From the NCBI GenBank assembly GCA_964621525.1, contig CAZUMS010000004.1:62001-126000 (forward strand): a stretch of DNA of 64,000 nt, read 5' to 3'. The stretch comes from CAZMGV01 sp964621525 [NCBI: uncultured bacterium] (GTDB lineage Bacteria; JAGRBM01). Positions 55,781 through 62,224 of this stretch are shown piece by piece (within the stretch, counting starts at the first letter, position 1; each line of letters opens with the position of its first letter). The position numbers and the translations under genes were made by a program. A model generated the notes under the pieces. It saw only the letters and a list, made by a program, of their open reading frames with translations, was not told where the DNA came from and searched no databases.

Positions 55781-57184
55781 TCACTGCCGCGCATCCTGCA
55801 TGGCGGACTCCGGCGTATCCGGCGGCCGGACGCCGGGCTCCTGCGGTTCGCGGGTCTTCCGGGTGACATAGTCCTCCATCAGCATCTTCCAGTTGTCCGG
55901 ATCGTCACGCGCCGCATCGAACACCGCCCGCAGGCCCCGCACCCGCCGGTCCATCTGCTCGGCGTCGTAGACGGCGGACCGGAACTCCCGGACAGCATCC
56001 GGGTCGAAAGGATCCGCTCTCCAGGCGGCGAAGGTGCGGCGGAGCCGGGGCCGGATGGGCTTCACCGCCACTTTCCCCGCCAGAACCATGCTGTCCCCGT
56101 CGCCGCAGACGAGTTTCTTCATGAATGCTTCCGACGGCGGCGGCGTTTCGGGGCTATGCGGGTTTGGCGGGGTGGCGCCATCCGTTCCCGAATCCTCCGG
56201 GCCCGGTTCCGGGGCGGGTCCGGTTGCAAGGGCAGCCTCCTCCGCCTCGAACTGCTTGTACAGATGGGCCTTCCAGCCTTCGTAGGATTCGCACTCCCCA
56301 ATCGTGAGCCCCTTCAGCTCTTCCTTCGAGACCGGCACCCAGCCGAACATCCGGTGGACCGGCAGGAAGCCGTCTTCGTCACGCTGGTCCGCATCGATAC
56401 TCAGGTCCTCCCCGAGCAGGCCGTACCGGATACCGTCATCCACTTCTTCCTCCGCACGGCCGGCCTCCGGGGGCTGGACTGCGGCCGGACCGTTTCCGGG
56501 GTGCGGCTTTCCGCCGCCGTGACTCTGCCGCTCCTCCGGTCCTTTCCGTCCGGCGGGTGCGGGAGCCGGTTCATGGAACTGGAGCCCGGCGTAGTTTCGC
56601 AGGTCGGAGTGGCCGGGCAGGTGCTTCCAGAGCCGGTTCGGCTCGGGACGCTCCGGCCCCATCGGGCCGTCCGGCCGGGGATCCAGTCCCGCCTGCCGCC
56701 GGAGCTGGACAGGCACCCGGAGCTCGGGAGCTTCGGGCGAGGGCTTCCAGTTTTCGTGCGGTTCCATGCCGAACATCGCCTTCTCGATCATCAGGTTGCG
56801 CTCGAAAACCCGCTGGAACCGCGCCAGCCGGTTCACGTCCACCGGTCCGGACGCCCCCTGCTGGTACAGGCCACGATAGGTACGCTCCAGCATCGTCTGC
56901 ACGAAAGCGGCCTTGAAATCGGCATCGTACGCCGCCCCGCTGACGACCGCCTCGTTGGCGATTTCGATCATCTCCAGACGGATCTCTTCCGCCTCCCGGT
57001 AGTCGGCCGTCCAGCGCCGCACCGTTTCCACGCCCACGGTCACTTCCAGCCCCGACTCCTTCAGCCGGTCGTTGAAAGCCGCCGTCAGCTCCGCATAGTC
57101 GCGGTGCCCCCGCTTTTCGCACTCCGCATACAGCCAGTCCCGGTGCTCCGCCGGGAGCCCCCCGATCTTCGATTTTCTCGGCAT
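55781..57184 (-). CDS. Mu gp27-like (DUF3486-type) protein with long C-terminal region
   Basis: 467 residues from the ATG at 57184, which has GGAG eight bases upstream. The start MPRKSKIGGLPAEHRDWLY, then RGHRDYAELTAAFNDRL and VTVGVETVRRW, matches the helix-turn-helix opening of DUF3486 proteins, which include Mu gp27, the small terminase. Residues ~60-140 are helical, also like the family. Beyond ~180 the protein is Pro/Gly/Glu-rich with two ordered islands (SKEELKGLTIGECESYEGW; DAEQMDRRVRGLRAVFDAA). No other phage gene is nearby, so it is either a relic or a domesticated fusion. It stands beside repeats at 57366-58067. Confidence 0.65.
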   Translation of the reverse strand: MPRKSKIGGLPAEHRDWLYAECEKRGHRDYAELTAAFNDRLKESGLEVTVGVETVRRWTADYREAEEIRLEMIEIANEAVVSGAAYDADFKAAFVQTMLERTYRGLYQQGASGPVDVNRLARFQRVFERNLMIEKAMFGMEPHENWKPSPEAPELRVPVQLRRQAGLDPRPDGPMGPERPEPNRLWKHLPGHSDLRNYAGLQFHEPAPAPAGRKGPEERQSHGGGKPHPGNGPAAVQPPEAGRAEEEVDDGIRYGLLGEDLSIDADQRDEDGFLPVHRMFGWVPVSKEELKGLTIGECESYEGWKAHLYKQFEAEEAALATGPAPEPGPEDSGTDGATPPNPHSPETPPPSEAFMKKLVCGDGDSMVLAGKVAVKPIRPRLRRTFAAWRADPFDPDAVREFRSAVYDAEQMDRRVRGLRAVFDAARDDPDNWKMLMEDYVTRKTREPQEPGVRPPDTPESAMQDARQ

Positions 57185-57365
57185 GACATTTTCTCCTCTC
57201 CAGAAGCGTTCGCAGGCGGACCCGTTTCCACCACGGAGTGAAGCCTGCCACAGGGGTGTGACAGGAAGTGACACACGGAGATTAACGGCGGGGGAAGCCG
57301 CAGACGGCGGCTTCGCGGTTGCCTTCATGCCGTTTCCGGCCGGAACCGGTTGCGTACAAACGACG

Positions 57366-57386
57366 CCCTCTTTCCCTGAAAGAGGG
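57366..57386. repeat. REP-like hairpin 1
   Basis: Nine-base-pair stem ccctctttc/gaaagaggg with loop cct, followed by ggccggaggccggg. It resembles the second hairpin of the repeats at 57424 and 57981 and may be a diverged copy. The region 57185-57482 has no gene I can support. Confidence 0.6.
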
Positions 57387-57423
57387 TGGCCGGAGGCCGG
57401 GTGATCGTTATCTGGCAAAGACC

Positions 57424-57510
57424 CACTCATCCGCCGCTTCGCGGCTGCCTTCTCTCCCTGCGGAGAGAAGGCCGGGCTCCAGTTAACTGCGGGAACACTC
57501 CGGCGGCTTC
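57424..57510 (+). repeat. REP-like direct repeat, copy A
   Basis: An 87-base unit that recurs at 57981-58067 with three mismatches. It contains CTCATCC, a small hairpin gccgc-ttc-gcggc and a larger one, ccttctctcc-ctgc-ggagagaagg, then an agttaactgcggga tail. The stop codon and last residues of the DUF559 gene lie inside its right end. Confidence 0.88.
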
Positions 57511-57887
57511 TCGCGGTAAGGATGAGGGGCCCGGTTCCGGAGCTCCCTGAATATCTCAAACAGAACCTTTTCGAGCCCTGATTCTGTCCGTTCATTCGAG
57601 AACCGAATCACCTTGATACCGCAGCTCTCCAGGAATTTCGTCCGCTCCAGATCGTACCCGGCCGTATCCGCCTCCAGGTGATGGCTCCCATCCAGCTCGA
57701 CCGCGAGGAGCGCCGCCGGGCAGTAGAAATCGAGAATGTAAGGAACCTTCCGGTATTGCCGGACAAACTTGTAGCCGCCCAGCTTTCGGTCGCGGAGGCG
57801 CGCCCACAGCAGACTTTCCGCCGGAGTCTGGTCCTTGCGGAGCTGGCGGGATCTCGCCTTCAGCAGCTCTCTGGAATCCCTGTTCAC
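57483..57887 (-). CDS. DUF559 endonuclease-like protein embedded in REP-like repeats
   Basis: About 134 residues from the GTG at 57887; an ATG at 57983 would add 32 residues that merely translate repeat sequence. The core has TPAESLLWARLRDRKLGGYK, FVRQYRKVPYILDFYC, LLAVELDGSHH and KFLESCGIKVIRFSN, the DUF559 pattern, a PD-(D/E)xK-type fold related to Vsr endonuclease: Asp in ILDFYC, then ELDG. The substrate is unproven. The last residues, PHPYREKPPECSRS, are encoded by repeat sequence including a CTCATCC head. Repeats bracket the gene on both sides (57424 and 57913/57981), which suggests they moved or evolved together. Confidence 0.85.
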   Translation of the reverse strand: MNRDSRELLKARSRQLRKDQTPAESLLWARLRDRKLGGYKFVRQYRKVPYILDFYCPAALLAVELDGSHHLEADTAGYDLERTKFLESCGIKVIRFSNERTESGLEKVLFEIFRELRNRAPHPYREKPPECSRS

Positions 57888-57912
57888 GCCAGGGGGATTA
57901 TACTTAAACGGT

Positions 57913-57962
57913 CCCTTCTCTGCGCAGGCAGAGAAGGGCGGCGCCGAAGGCGCCGGGATGAG
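57913..57962 (-). repeat. REP-like element in inverted orientation
   Basis: Hairpin cccttctctg-cgcagg-cagagaaggg (57913-57938), then hairpin cggcgcc-gaa-ggcgccg (57939-57955), then GGATGAG (57956-57962). This is the same layout as copies A and B read from the other strand, so it forms an inverted pair with copy B. Confidence 0.8.
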
Positions 57963-57980
57963 TTTTACCGGTCCGAAAAA

Positions 57981-58067
57981 CACTCATCCGCCGCTTCGCG
58001 GCTGCCTTCTCTCCCTGCGGAGAGAAGGCCGGGCTTCAGTTAACTGCGGGAACGATCCGGCGGCTTC
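57981..58067 (+). repeat. REP-like direct repeat, copy B
   Basis: Second copy of the 87-base unit at 57424-57510, with CTCATCC at 57983-57989 and both hairpins intact. It lies 94 bases upstream of the DUF559 GTG start and 28 bases from the FMN reductase stop at 58095. Confidence 0.88.
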
Positions 58068-58094
58068 GGCAAGGCCGCCAGGATCTTCGCCCCC

Positions 58095-58616
58095 CTACCC
58101 CCTCAGCCCCTTCACGTATTTCACCGTTTCGGCGGCGAGGAGTTCGATCCGTTCCTGGAGTTTGGGGACGATCTGGCCGTTCTCGAACAGCTGCGGGGGG
58201 CCGTAGACGAACCGGGGGATCACGGGGGTGCGGAAGTCGAGCATGAGCTGGCTGGCGAACCCCATGGGGGCCATGAAGCTGCCGTCGCCGCCCGCGCTGG
58301 CGAGAAACCCCACGACCTTGTCCTCCCAGGCGGGGCCCGTGAGCTCGACGAAGTTTTTCGCCGCGGCGTTGAGGTCGAAGTTGTAGACCGGGCTCGCGAC
58401 GATCACCGCGTCCGCCTTCTGCACGCGGGCCGTCATGGCGGTCACCTTCGGGTCCTGGTAGCAGGAGGCTCCGTCGCAGAGCGGGAGCGGGTGCTCCGAC
58501 AGGCAGACGAAGTCGGTGGTCATGCCTTTTGCCTTGAGCGCCGCGTCGAGGGCGAGGGCCATGGTCTTGCTGCGGCTTTTGGGCCCCAGGCTCGTGCTCA
58601 GGATCAGGGCGTGCAT
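58095..58616 (-). CDS. NADPH-dependent FMN reductase family protein
   Basis: 173 residues. The flavodoxin-like fold is shown by ILSTSLGPKSRSKTMAL, the phosphate-binding loop at the start, ADAVIVASPVYNFDLNAAAKNF (FMN-binding region) and KVVGFLASAGGDGSF. Such proteins reduce FMN, quinones or metals with NAD(P)H. The specific substrate is not readable. It is cytoplasmic. It lies 50 bases downstream of the O-methyltransferase on the same strand, possibly co-transcribed, and immediately borders the REP-like cluster. Confidence 0.9.
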   Translation of the reverse strand: MHALILSTSLGPKSRSKTMALALDAALKAKGMTTDFVCLSEHPLPLCDGASCYQDPKVTAMTARVQKADAVIVASPVYNFDLNAAAKNFVELTGPAWEDKVVGFLASAGGDGSFMAPMGFASQLMLDFRTPVIPRFVYGPPQLFENGQIVPKLQERIELLAAETVKYVKGLRG

Positions 58617-58666
58617 CGGGGTCTCCTTCGCGGGTTCACGTCAGTCCGGTTTCACCGGCAGGCTTT

Positions 58667-59695
58667 TTACTTCCAGGCGATGGCGGCGCTGCACGGGCCG
58701 TTCAGGTGCAGGACCTCCGTGCGGCGGAACCCCGCCTCGCGGCACCAGCCGGCGAAGTCCGCCCCGGTGTAGTCGAACGCATCGCCGAACTCGATGAGCA
58801 TGTTCAGCGACATGCCGAGCCCGAAGGCGTTCTCGCGGCGGGCGTCGTCGATGAGGTTTTCGATGGCGACGAACGCCCCGCCCTCCGGCAGCGCGTCGTA
58901 GGCGAGCCGGATGAGGCGCATCTTCCCCTCGAGGTTCCAGTCGTGGAGGATCATCCCCATGGTGATGACGTCGGCTCTGGGGAGCGGTTCCCTGAAAAAG
59001 TCCCCGGCGACGGCCTCCACGCGGCCGTCGAGGCCCGCCTTGCCGATGTGCCGCCGGGCGATGGGCTGCACCACGGGGAGATCGAAGCTGAGACACTTGA
59101 GGTGCGGGTGGCGGCGGGCCGCGAGGATCGACAAGAGGCCGGTCGCCCCGCCCACGTCGCAGAGGGTTTTGAATTTGCCGAAGTCGAACTTCTCGGCGAA
59201 CGCCTGGAAATTGGCCCTTGAGATCCCCGCCATGGCCGCCATGAACTGCTCGAGCCGCGCGGGATCGCGGTAAAGCTCGTCGAACATGGCCGCGCCGGTG
59301 TGCTTGATCTCGTTCTGCGGCTTGCCGGTCTTCAGCGCCTCGGTGAGATCGCCCCAGAACCGGTAGAGCCGGGCGGCGGCCATTTCGAGAATGCCGCCGA
59401 TGTAGCTTTCGGGTTTGTTCTTGTCGAGAAAGAGCGCCGTCTCGGGGGTGTTCCGGTAGCGTCCCGAGAGGCCGTCGCCGTCCCGGAGCAGGAGGCCCGC
59501 GGCCACGAGGCTGTCCGGAAAGTCGTAATGGCCTCTCGGATGGAGACCCAGGCGCCTGCCGAGTTCCGCGGCCGTGAGGGCGTCACCGCCGAGCTTCGTG
59601 AACAGCTCGAGTTCAACGGCGCTGAGCAGCACGCGCGAGGGCCAGAATCCGAAACCGGTCTGGAGAATGCGGGACGGGTCGAGGGGAGCAGACAT
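58667..59695 (-). CDS. O-methyltransferase, plant-type/acetylserotonin family
   Basis: About 342 residues from the ATG at 59695, with a CAGGAGG site. The N-terminal dimerisation winged helix has GFWPSRVLLSAVELELFTKL and LTAAELGRRLGL; the Rossmann part carries TLCDVGGATGLLSILAARRHP (SAM-binding) and ADVITMGMILHDW (with the catalytic His-Asp area), then FVAIENLIDD. These methylate hydroxyl groups of small aromatic or polyketide molecules. There is no neighbouring biosynthetic cluster apart from a possible partner reductase, so the substrate is unknown. Confidence 0.9.
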   Translation of the reverse strand: MSAPLDPSRILQTGFGFWPSRVLLSAVELELFTKLGGDALTAAELGRRLGLHPRGHYDFPDSLVAAGLLLRDGDGLSGRYRNTPETALFLDKNKPESYIGGILEMAAARLYRFWGDLTEALKTGKPQNEIKHTGAAMFDELYRDPARLEQFMAAMAGISRANFQAFAEKFDFGKFKTLCDVGGATGLLSILAARRHPHLKCLSFDLPVVQPIARRHIGKAGLDGRVEAVAGDFFREPLPRADVITMGMILHDWNLEGKMRLIRLAYDALPEGGAFVAIENLIDDARRENAFGLGMSLNMLIEFGDAFDYTGADFAGWCREAGFRRTEVLHLNGPCSAAIAWK

Positions 59696-59835
59696 GGCGG
59701 AAACCTCCTGAGGCGGGAACGAACTGTCGTGGAAGGAAAATACTGGAGGTTTCTTATCCAGATTCACGGGCAGTTGCCAAGCAAGGGACAGAGAAACCCG
59801 GGAAGACTCAAGCCGGCAGCATCGCCCGCAAGGAT

Positions 59836-60252
59836 TCAGTCCTCCTGATCCAGTTCCCCTTCGACGGTGTAGACGGCGGGGGATTCTTCCTCCGGCGCGG
59901 CTCCTCCGAAACCGGGTTCGGCCAGCGGTTCAGCCTCCGGGAATTCCGTGCCGGGCGGAGGGGCTTTGTCCCCCGGCCGCCAGACCGGGTTCAGGATGAA
60001 CTGGTGCGCCGCGCCCTGGTTCGGGTGCAGCGCCAGCTTGATCTGGACCGGCTGGTAGCCGTCGGCGTGAATCTCGATCCGGTAGTGGCCCGGTTCGAGC
60101 TGGAGCAGGAACGAGCCGGTGATCTTGCGGCTCACATGGGGCGAATCGCCCCGGAACACCCGGACGAACCCCTCGATGGGCCGTCCGTCGTGGTCCTGCA
60201 CCTGGCCCCGGAAGGTGGCCTGGCCGTGCGGACCGTGATGCGGGGCGTTCAT
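59836..60252 (-). CDS. Carboxypeptidase-regulatory-like domain protein
   Basis: 138 residues with no signal peptide. Residues ~10-90 form the small beta-sandwich: ATFRGQVQDHDGRPIEGFVRVF, FLLQLEPGHYRIEIHADGYQPV and IKLALHPNQG, close to the CarboxypepD_reg/PEGA group that usually occurs as a periplasmic accessory domain. The remainder is Pro/Glu-rich and disordered. A single such domain with no leader is unusual; export by another route or an upstream start cannot be excluded. It lies between the methyltransferase and a DUF2934 gene, with no clear partner. Confidence 0.75.
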   Translation of the reverse strand: MNAPHHGPHGQATFRGQVQDHDGRPIEGFVRVFRGDSPHVSRKITGSFLLQLEPGHYRIEIHADGYQPVQIKLALHPNQGAAHQFILNPVWRPGDKAPPPGTEFPEAEPLAEPGFGGAAPEEESPAVYTVEGELDQED

Positions 60253-60307
60253 GGAGGGGAGTATACACCGGAGCCCGGCTCCGGCACCTGCTCCCGCCCG
60301 GCAGGTA

Positions 60308-60535
60308 TCAGGAAAGTCCGCGTTCTTTCCGCAACTGCTGTTCCGCCACGAACCAGTCGTTCAGGTCGTTGCCGTCGCAGGCGCCGCGCGCGAGATACAG
60401 CTGGTAGGCGCGGGCGGCGATTTCACCATCGGCAATCTGGTGATTTGTTTTCGGAGGCCTGGCCGCTGCCGGCGGGGCCGCTTTAACCGCCTTCTGCACC
60501 TGAGCCGCCGGTGCTCCGTCAGGTTTCGTCTTCAT
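60308..60535 (-). CDS. DUF2934 protein
   Basis: About 75 residues from the ATG at 60535 (another at 60595 is possible). The first ~35 residues are Ala/Pro/Lys-rich. The DUF2934 core is IAARAYQLYLARGACDGNDLNDWFVAEQQLRK, split here as IAARAYQLYLARG then NDLNDWFVAEQQL, a short helical pair of unknown function common in proteobacteria. It overlaps no neighbour; a gap of 244 bases separates it from the divergent nitroreductase. Confidence 0.75.
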   Translation of the reverse strand: MKTKPDGAPAAQVQKAVKAAPPAAARPPKTNHQIADGEIAARAYQLYLARGACDGNDLNDWFVAEQQLRKERGLS

Positions 60536-60711
60536 CGCTGATCGCCCTTCCCGGCCCCGGTTTCCAAAGTATGGCGGAACCGATTTCGCTTTCATTTTGC
60601 CACGACCGGGCTTCGCTTCTATGACGGAGGTCAGGAGGGTATTCGGCGGAGTCCGCGGGCCTTCAGGGTGCCGGCGCCCATGCGGGTCGATGAGCACGGG
60701 ACCTGCGGTGC

Positions 60712-60740
60712 TTGGCACACCGGCGCTTCGCCGTTATAAC
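60712..60740 (+). promoter_or_regulatory. Promoter of the nitroreductase gene
   Basis: TTGGCA (60712-60717) and TATAAC (60735-60740) are exactly 17 bases apart, 40 bases before the ATG at 60780. Confidence 0.7.
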
Positions 60741-60779
60741 GGGTTCCTGACCGCTCAGAAGCTTCAGGAGGAGTCCCCC

Positions 60780-61442
60780 ATGTCCGTTGCGTCCGCCCTC
60801 GAAAAGCGGGTTTCGACCCGCGCCTTCAAAGACACCCCCGTCCCCCAGGACCTGCTGAACTCGATCTTTGCCAAGGCCCAGCTGGCACCTTCGAACTGCA
60901 ACGTGCAGCCGTGGCAGGTCTTCGTGGTGTCGGGCGAAAAGAAGGAGGCGCTCAAGCAGGCGCTGCTCATGGACATGATGAAGGGCCGGGGCCCGAAGCC
61001 CGACTTCAACTGGGCGGTGAAATACCAGGGCGTGCATCGCGAGCGGCAGTTCGGCTCCGCCAACGCCCTGTACACGGCGATGGGGATCCCGCGCGAGGAC
61101 AAGGGCGCGCGCCAGCGGGCGATGGTGAGGAACTGGGAGTTTTTCGGGGCGCCTCATGCCGCATTCTTCGTGATGGACAAGTACCTCGACATCATGGGCG
61201 CCGTGGACGTGGGCATTTACGCCCAGAGCCTCGCGCTGCTCCTGCAGGAGAACGGGATCTCGAGCTGCTTCCAGGGGGCCCTGGGCCAGTTCCCCGGCCC
61301 CGCGCGCGAACTGTTCGGGCTGACCGACGAGCAGGGCATCCTGTTCGGGATGTCCTTCGGTTACGCCGACGAAGACGCCGCGGTGAACCGGGCCCGCACC
61401 AGCCGGGCGGAGCTCGCCCAGGCCGTGAAGTTCATCGGCTGA
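60780..61442 (+). CDS. Nitroreductase-family FMN oxidoreductase
   Basis: 220 residues from an ATG with AGGAGGAG upstream. It opens ASALEKRVSTRAFKDTPVP and has APSNCNVQPWQVFVVSGEKK, both FMN-binding, and later MGAVDVGIYAQSLALLLQENG and SSCFQGALGQFP. This is the usual homodimer fold that reduces nitro-aromatics, quinones or flavins with NAD(P)H. The physiological substrate is unknown. It has its own promoter at 60712-60740 and is convergent with the DoxX gene. Confidence 0.92.
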   Translation: MSVASALEKRVSTRAFKDTPVPQDLLNSIFAKAQLAPSNCNVQPWQVFVVSGEKKEALKQALLMDMMKGRGPKPDFNWAVKYQGVHRERQFGSANALYTAMGIPREDKGARQRAMVRNWEFFGAPHAAFFVMDKYLDIMGAVDVGIYAQSLALLLQENGISSCFQGALGQFPGPARELFGLTDEQGILFGMSFGYADEDAAVNRARTSRAELAQAVKFIG

Positions 61443-61452
61443 ATCCGCGCTT

Positions 61453-61494
61453 CGGCTCGTGTCCGTGAGCCGCTTCGGCGAAGGCTTCGCCGAA
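61453..61494. terminator. Two hairpins between convergent genes
   Basis: cggctc-N8-gagccg at 61453-61472 and ttcggcg-aaggctt-cgccgaa at 61474-61494 lie between the nitroreductase and DoxX stops. Neither has a T run, so bidirectional termination is only plausible. Confidence 0.4.
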
Positions 61495-61519
61495 CTGCGG
61501 TACGAAACCCGCCGCTGAC

Positions 61520-61912
61520 TCAGGCCGTCTCGCGGGGCCTAAACAGCGCCCGGATCGCGGGGCTGTATTCCTTCGAGAAGAACGCCAGGTACGTCTCCAG
61601 CGCGCCCGCCACCACAGCCACCGGGAGGCCGTCCGGCGCCATGAAGGCGTGGACCAGGAAAATGTTCAGCACGATGGGCGCCAGCACGACGAGCGCCAGC
61701 GGCACGAAAAAGCCGCTGAGCAGCATCAGGCCGCAGAGGATCTCCGTTACCTTCAGCAGATAGAGGAAATAGCCCGTCGCCTGCATCCCCTTGAAGAAGT
61801 CGGCCATGGGGCCTTCCGGCGGCGGTGGCGGCGGCGTGAAGAAGAACGCGGCCCCTGCACTCACAAAAAGAAGTCCCAGCAGGACGCGCGCGGCGATCGT
61901 CAGCTTGCTCAT
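61520..61912 (-). CDS. DoxX-family membrane protein
   Basis: About 130 residues from the ATG at 61912 with four predicted helices: LLGLLFVSAGAAFFF, ATGYFLYLLKVTEILCGLMLLSG in two parts, FVPLALVVLAPIVLNIFLVH and VAVVAGALETYLAFFSKEYSP. This is the DoxX/DoxD layout, associated with thiosulfate:quinone oxidoreductase and poorly known membrane proteins. A Pro run (FFTPPPPPPEGP) after helix one is unusual. It has no neighbour of the Dox pathway. Confidence 0.85.
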   Translation of the reverse strand: MSKLTIAARVLLGLLFVSAGAAFFFTPPPPPPEGPMADFFKGMQATGYFLYLLKVTEILCGLMLLSGFFVPLALVVLAPIVLNIFLVHAFMAPDGLPVAVVAGALETYLAFFSKEYSPAIRALFRPRETA

Positions 61913-62224
61913 TGGAATCGTCCCCCGGAGAGGATCGTCTCCAAGCGGCCAGGGAAAGTAAAGCAGAGTGGCCCGGGTGAAGAGGCCATTGCCGGCCGGC
62001 ATCCCCTTTCGCCTCATGCCGTTCGCCGGCGGCGCATGAGCCCGCCCGCGGTTCGGACAATTCCCGATGTCCCATATTGATCCGGTCTGGGCTGCCGAAA
62101 ACCGATTCAAAAAGTCTCCCTTAAAAATCCGGAAAATTGACAATCCAGAGTGTAGGCAAAGAAGATTAACGGAGTTTCACCATTCTGTTTCCGGACAGAA
62201 ATGAGATTTCGACAGGACGGTCGC
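61913..62224. other. Divergent intergenic region before the TIG lipoprotein
   Basis: 312 bases without a supportable gene. A consensus -35 TTGACA is at 62137-62142 on the plus strand but no good -10 is found 15-19 bases on. No operator-like repeat stands out. Confidence 0.5.

Noticed and set aside
53690-57241. A 1183-codon open frame on the plus strand
   Set aside because: It runs antisense to the MBL and gp27-like genes and partly over the MaoC gene in another frame; its translation is Arg/Pro/His-rich with no domain. It is a shadow of GC-rich codons.
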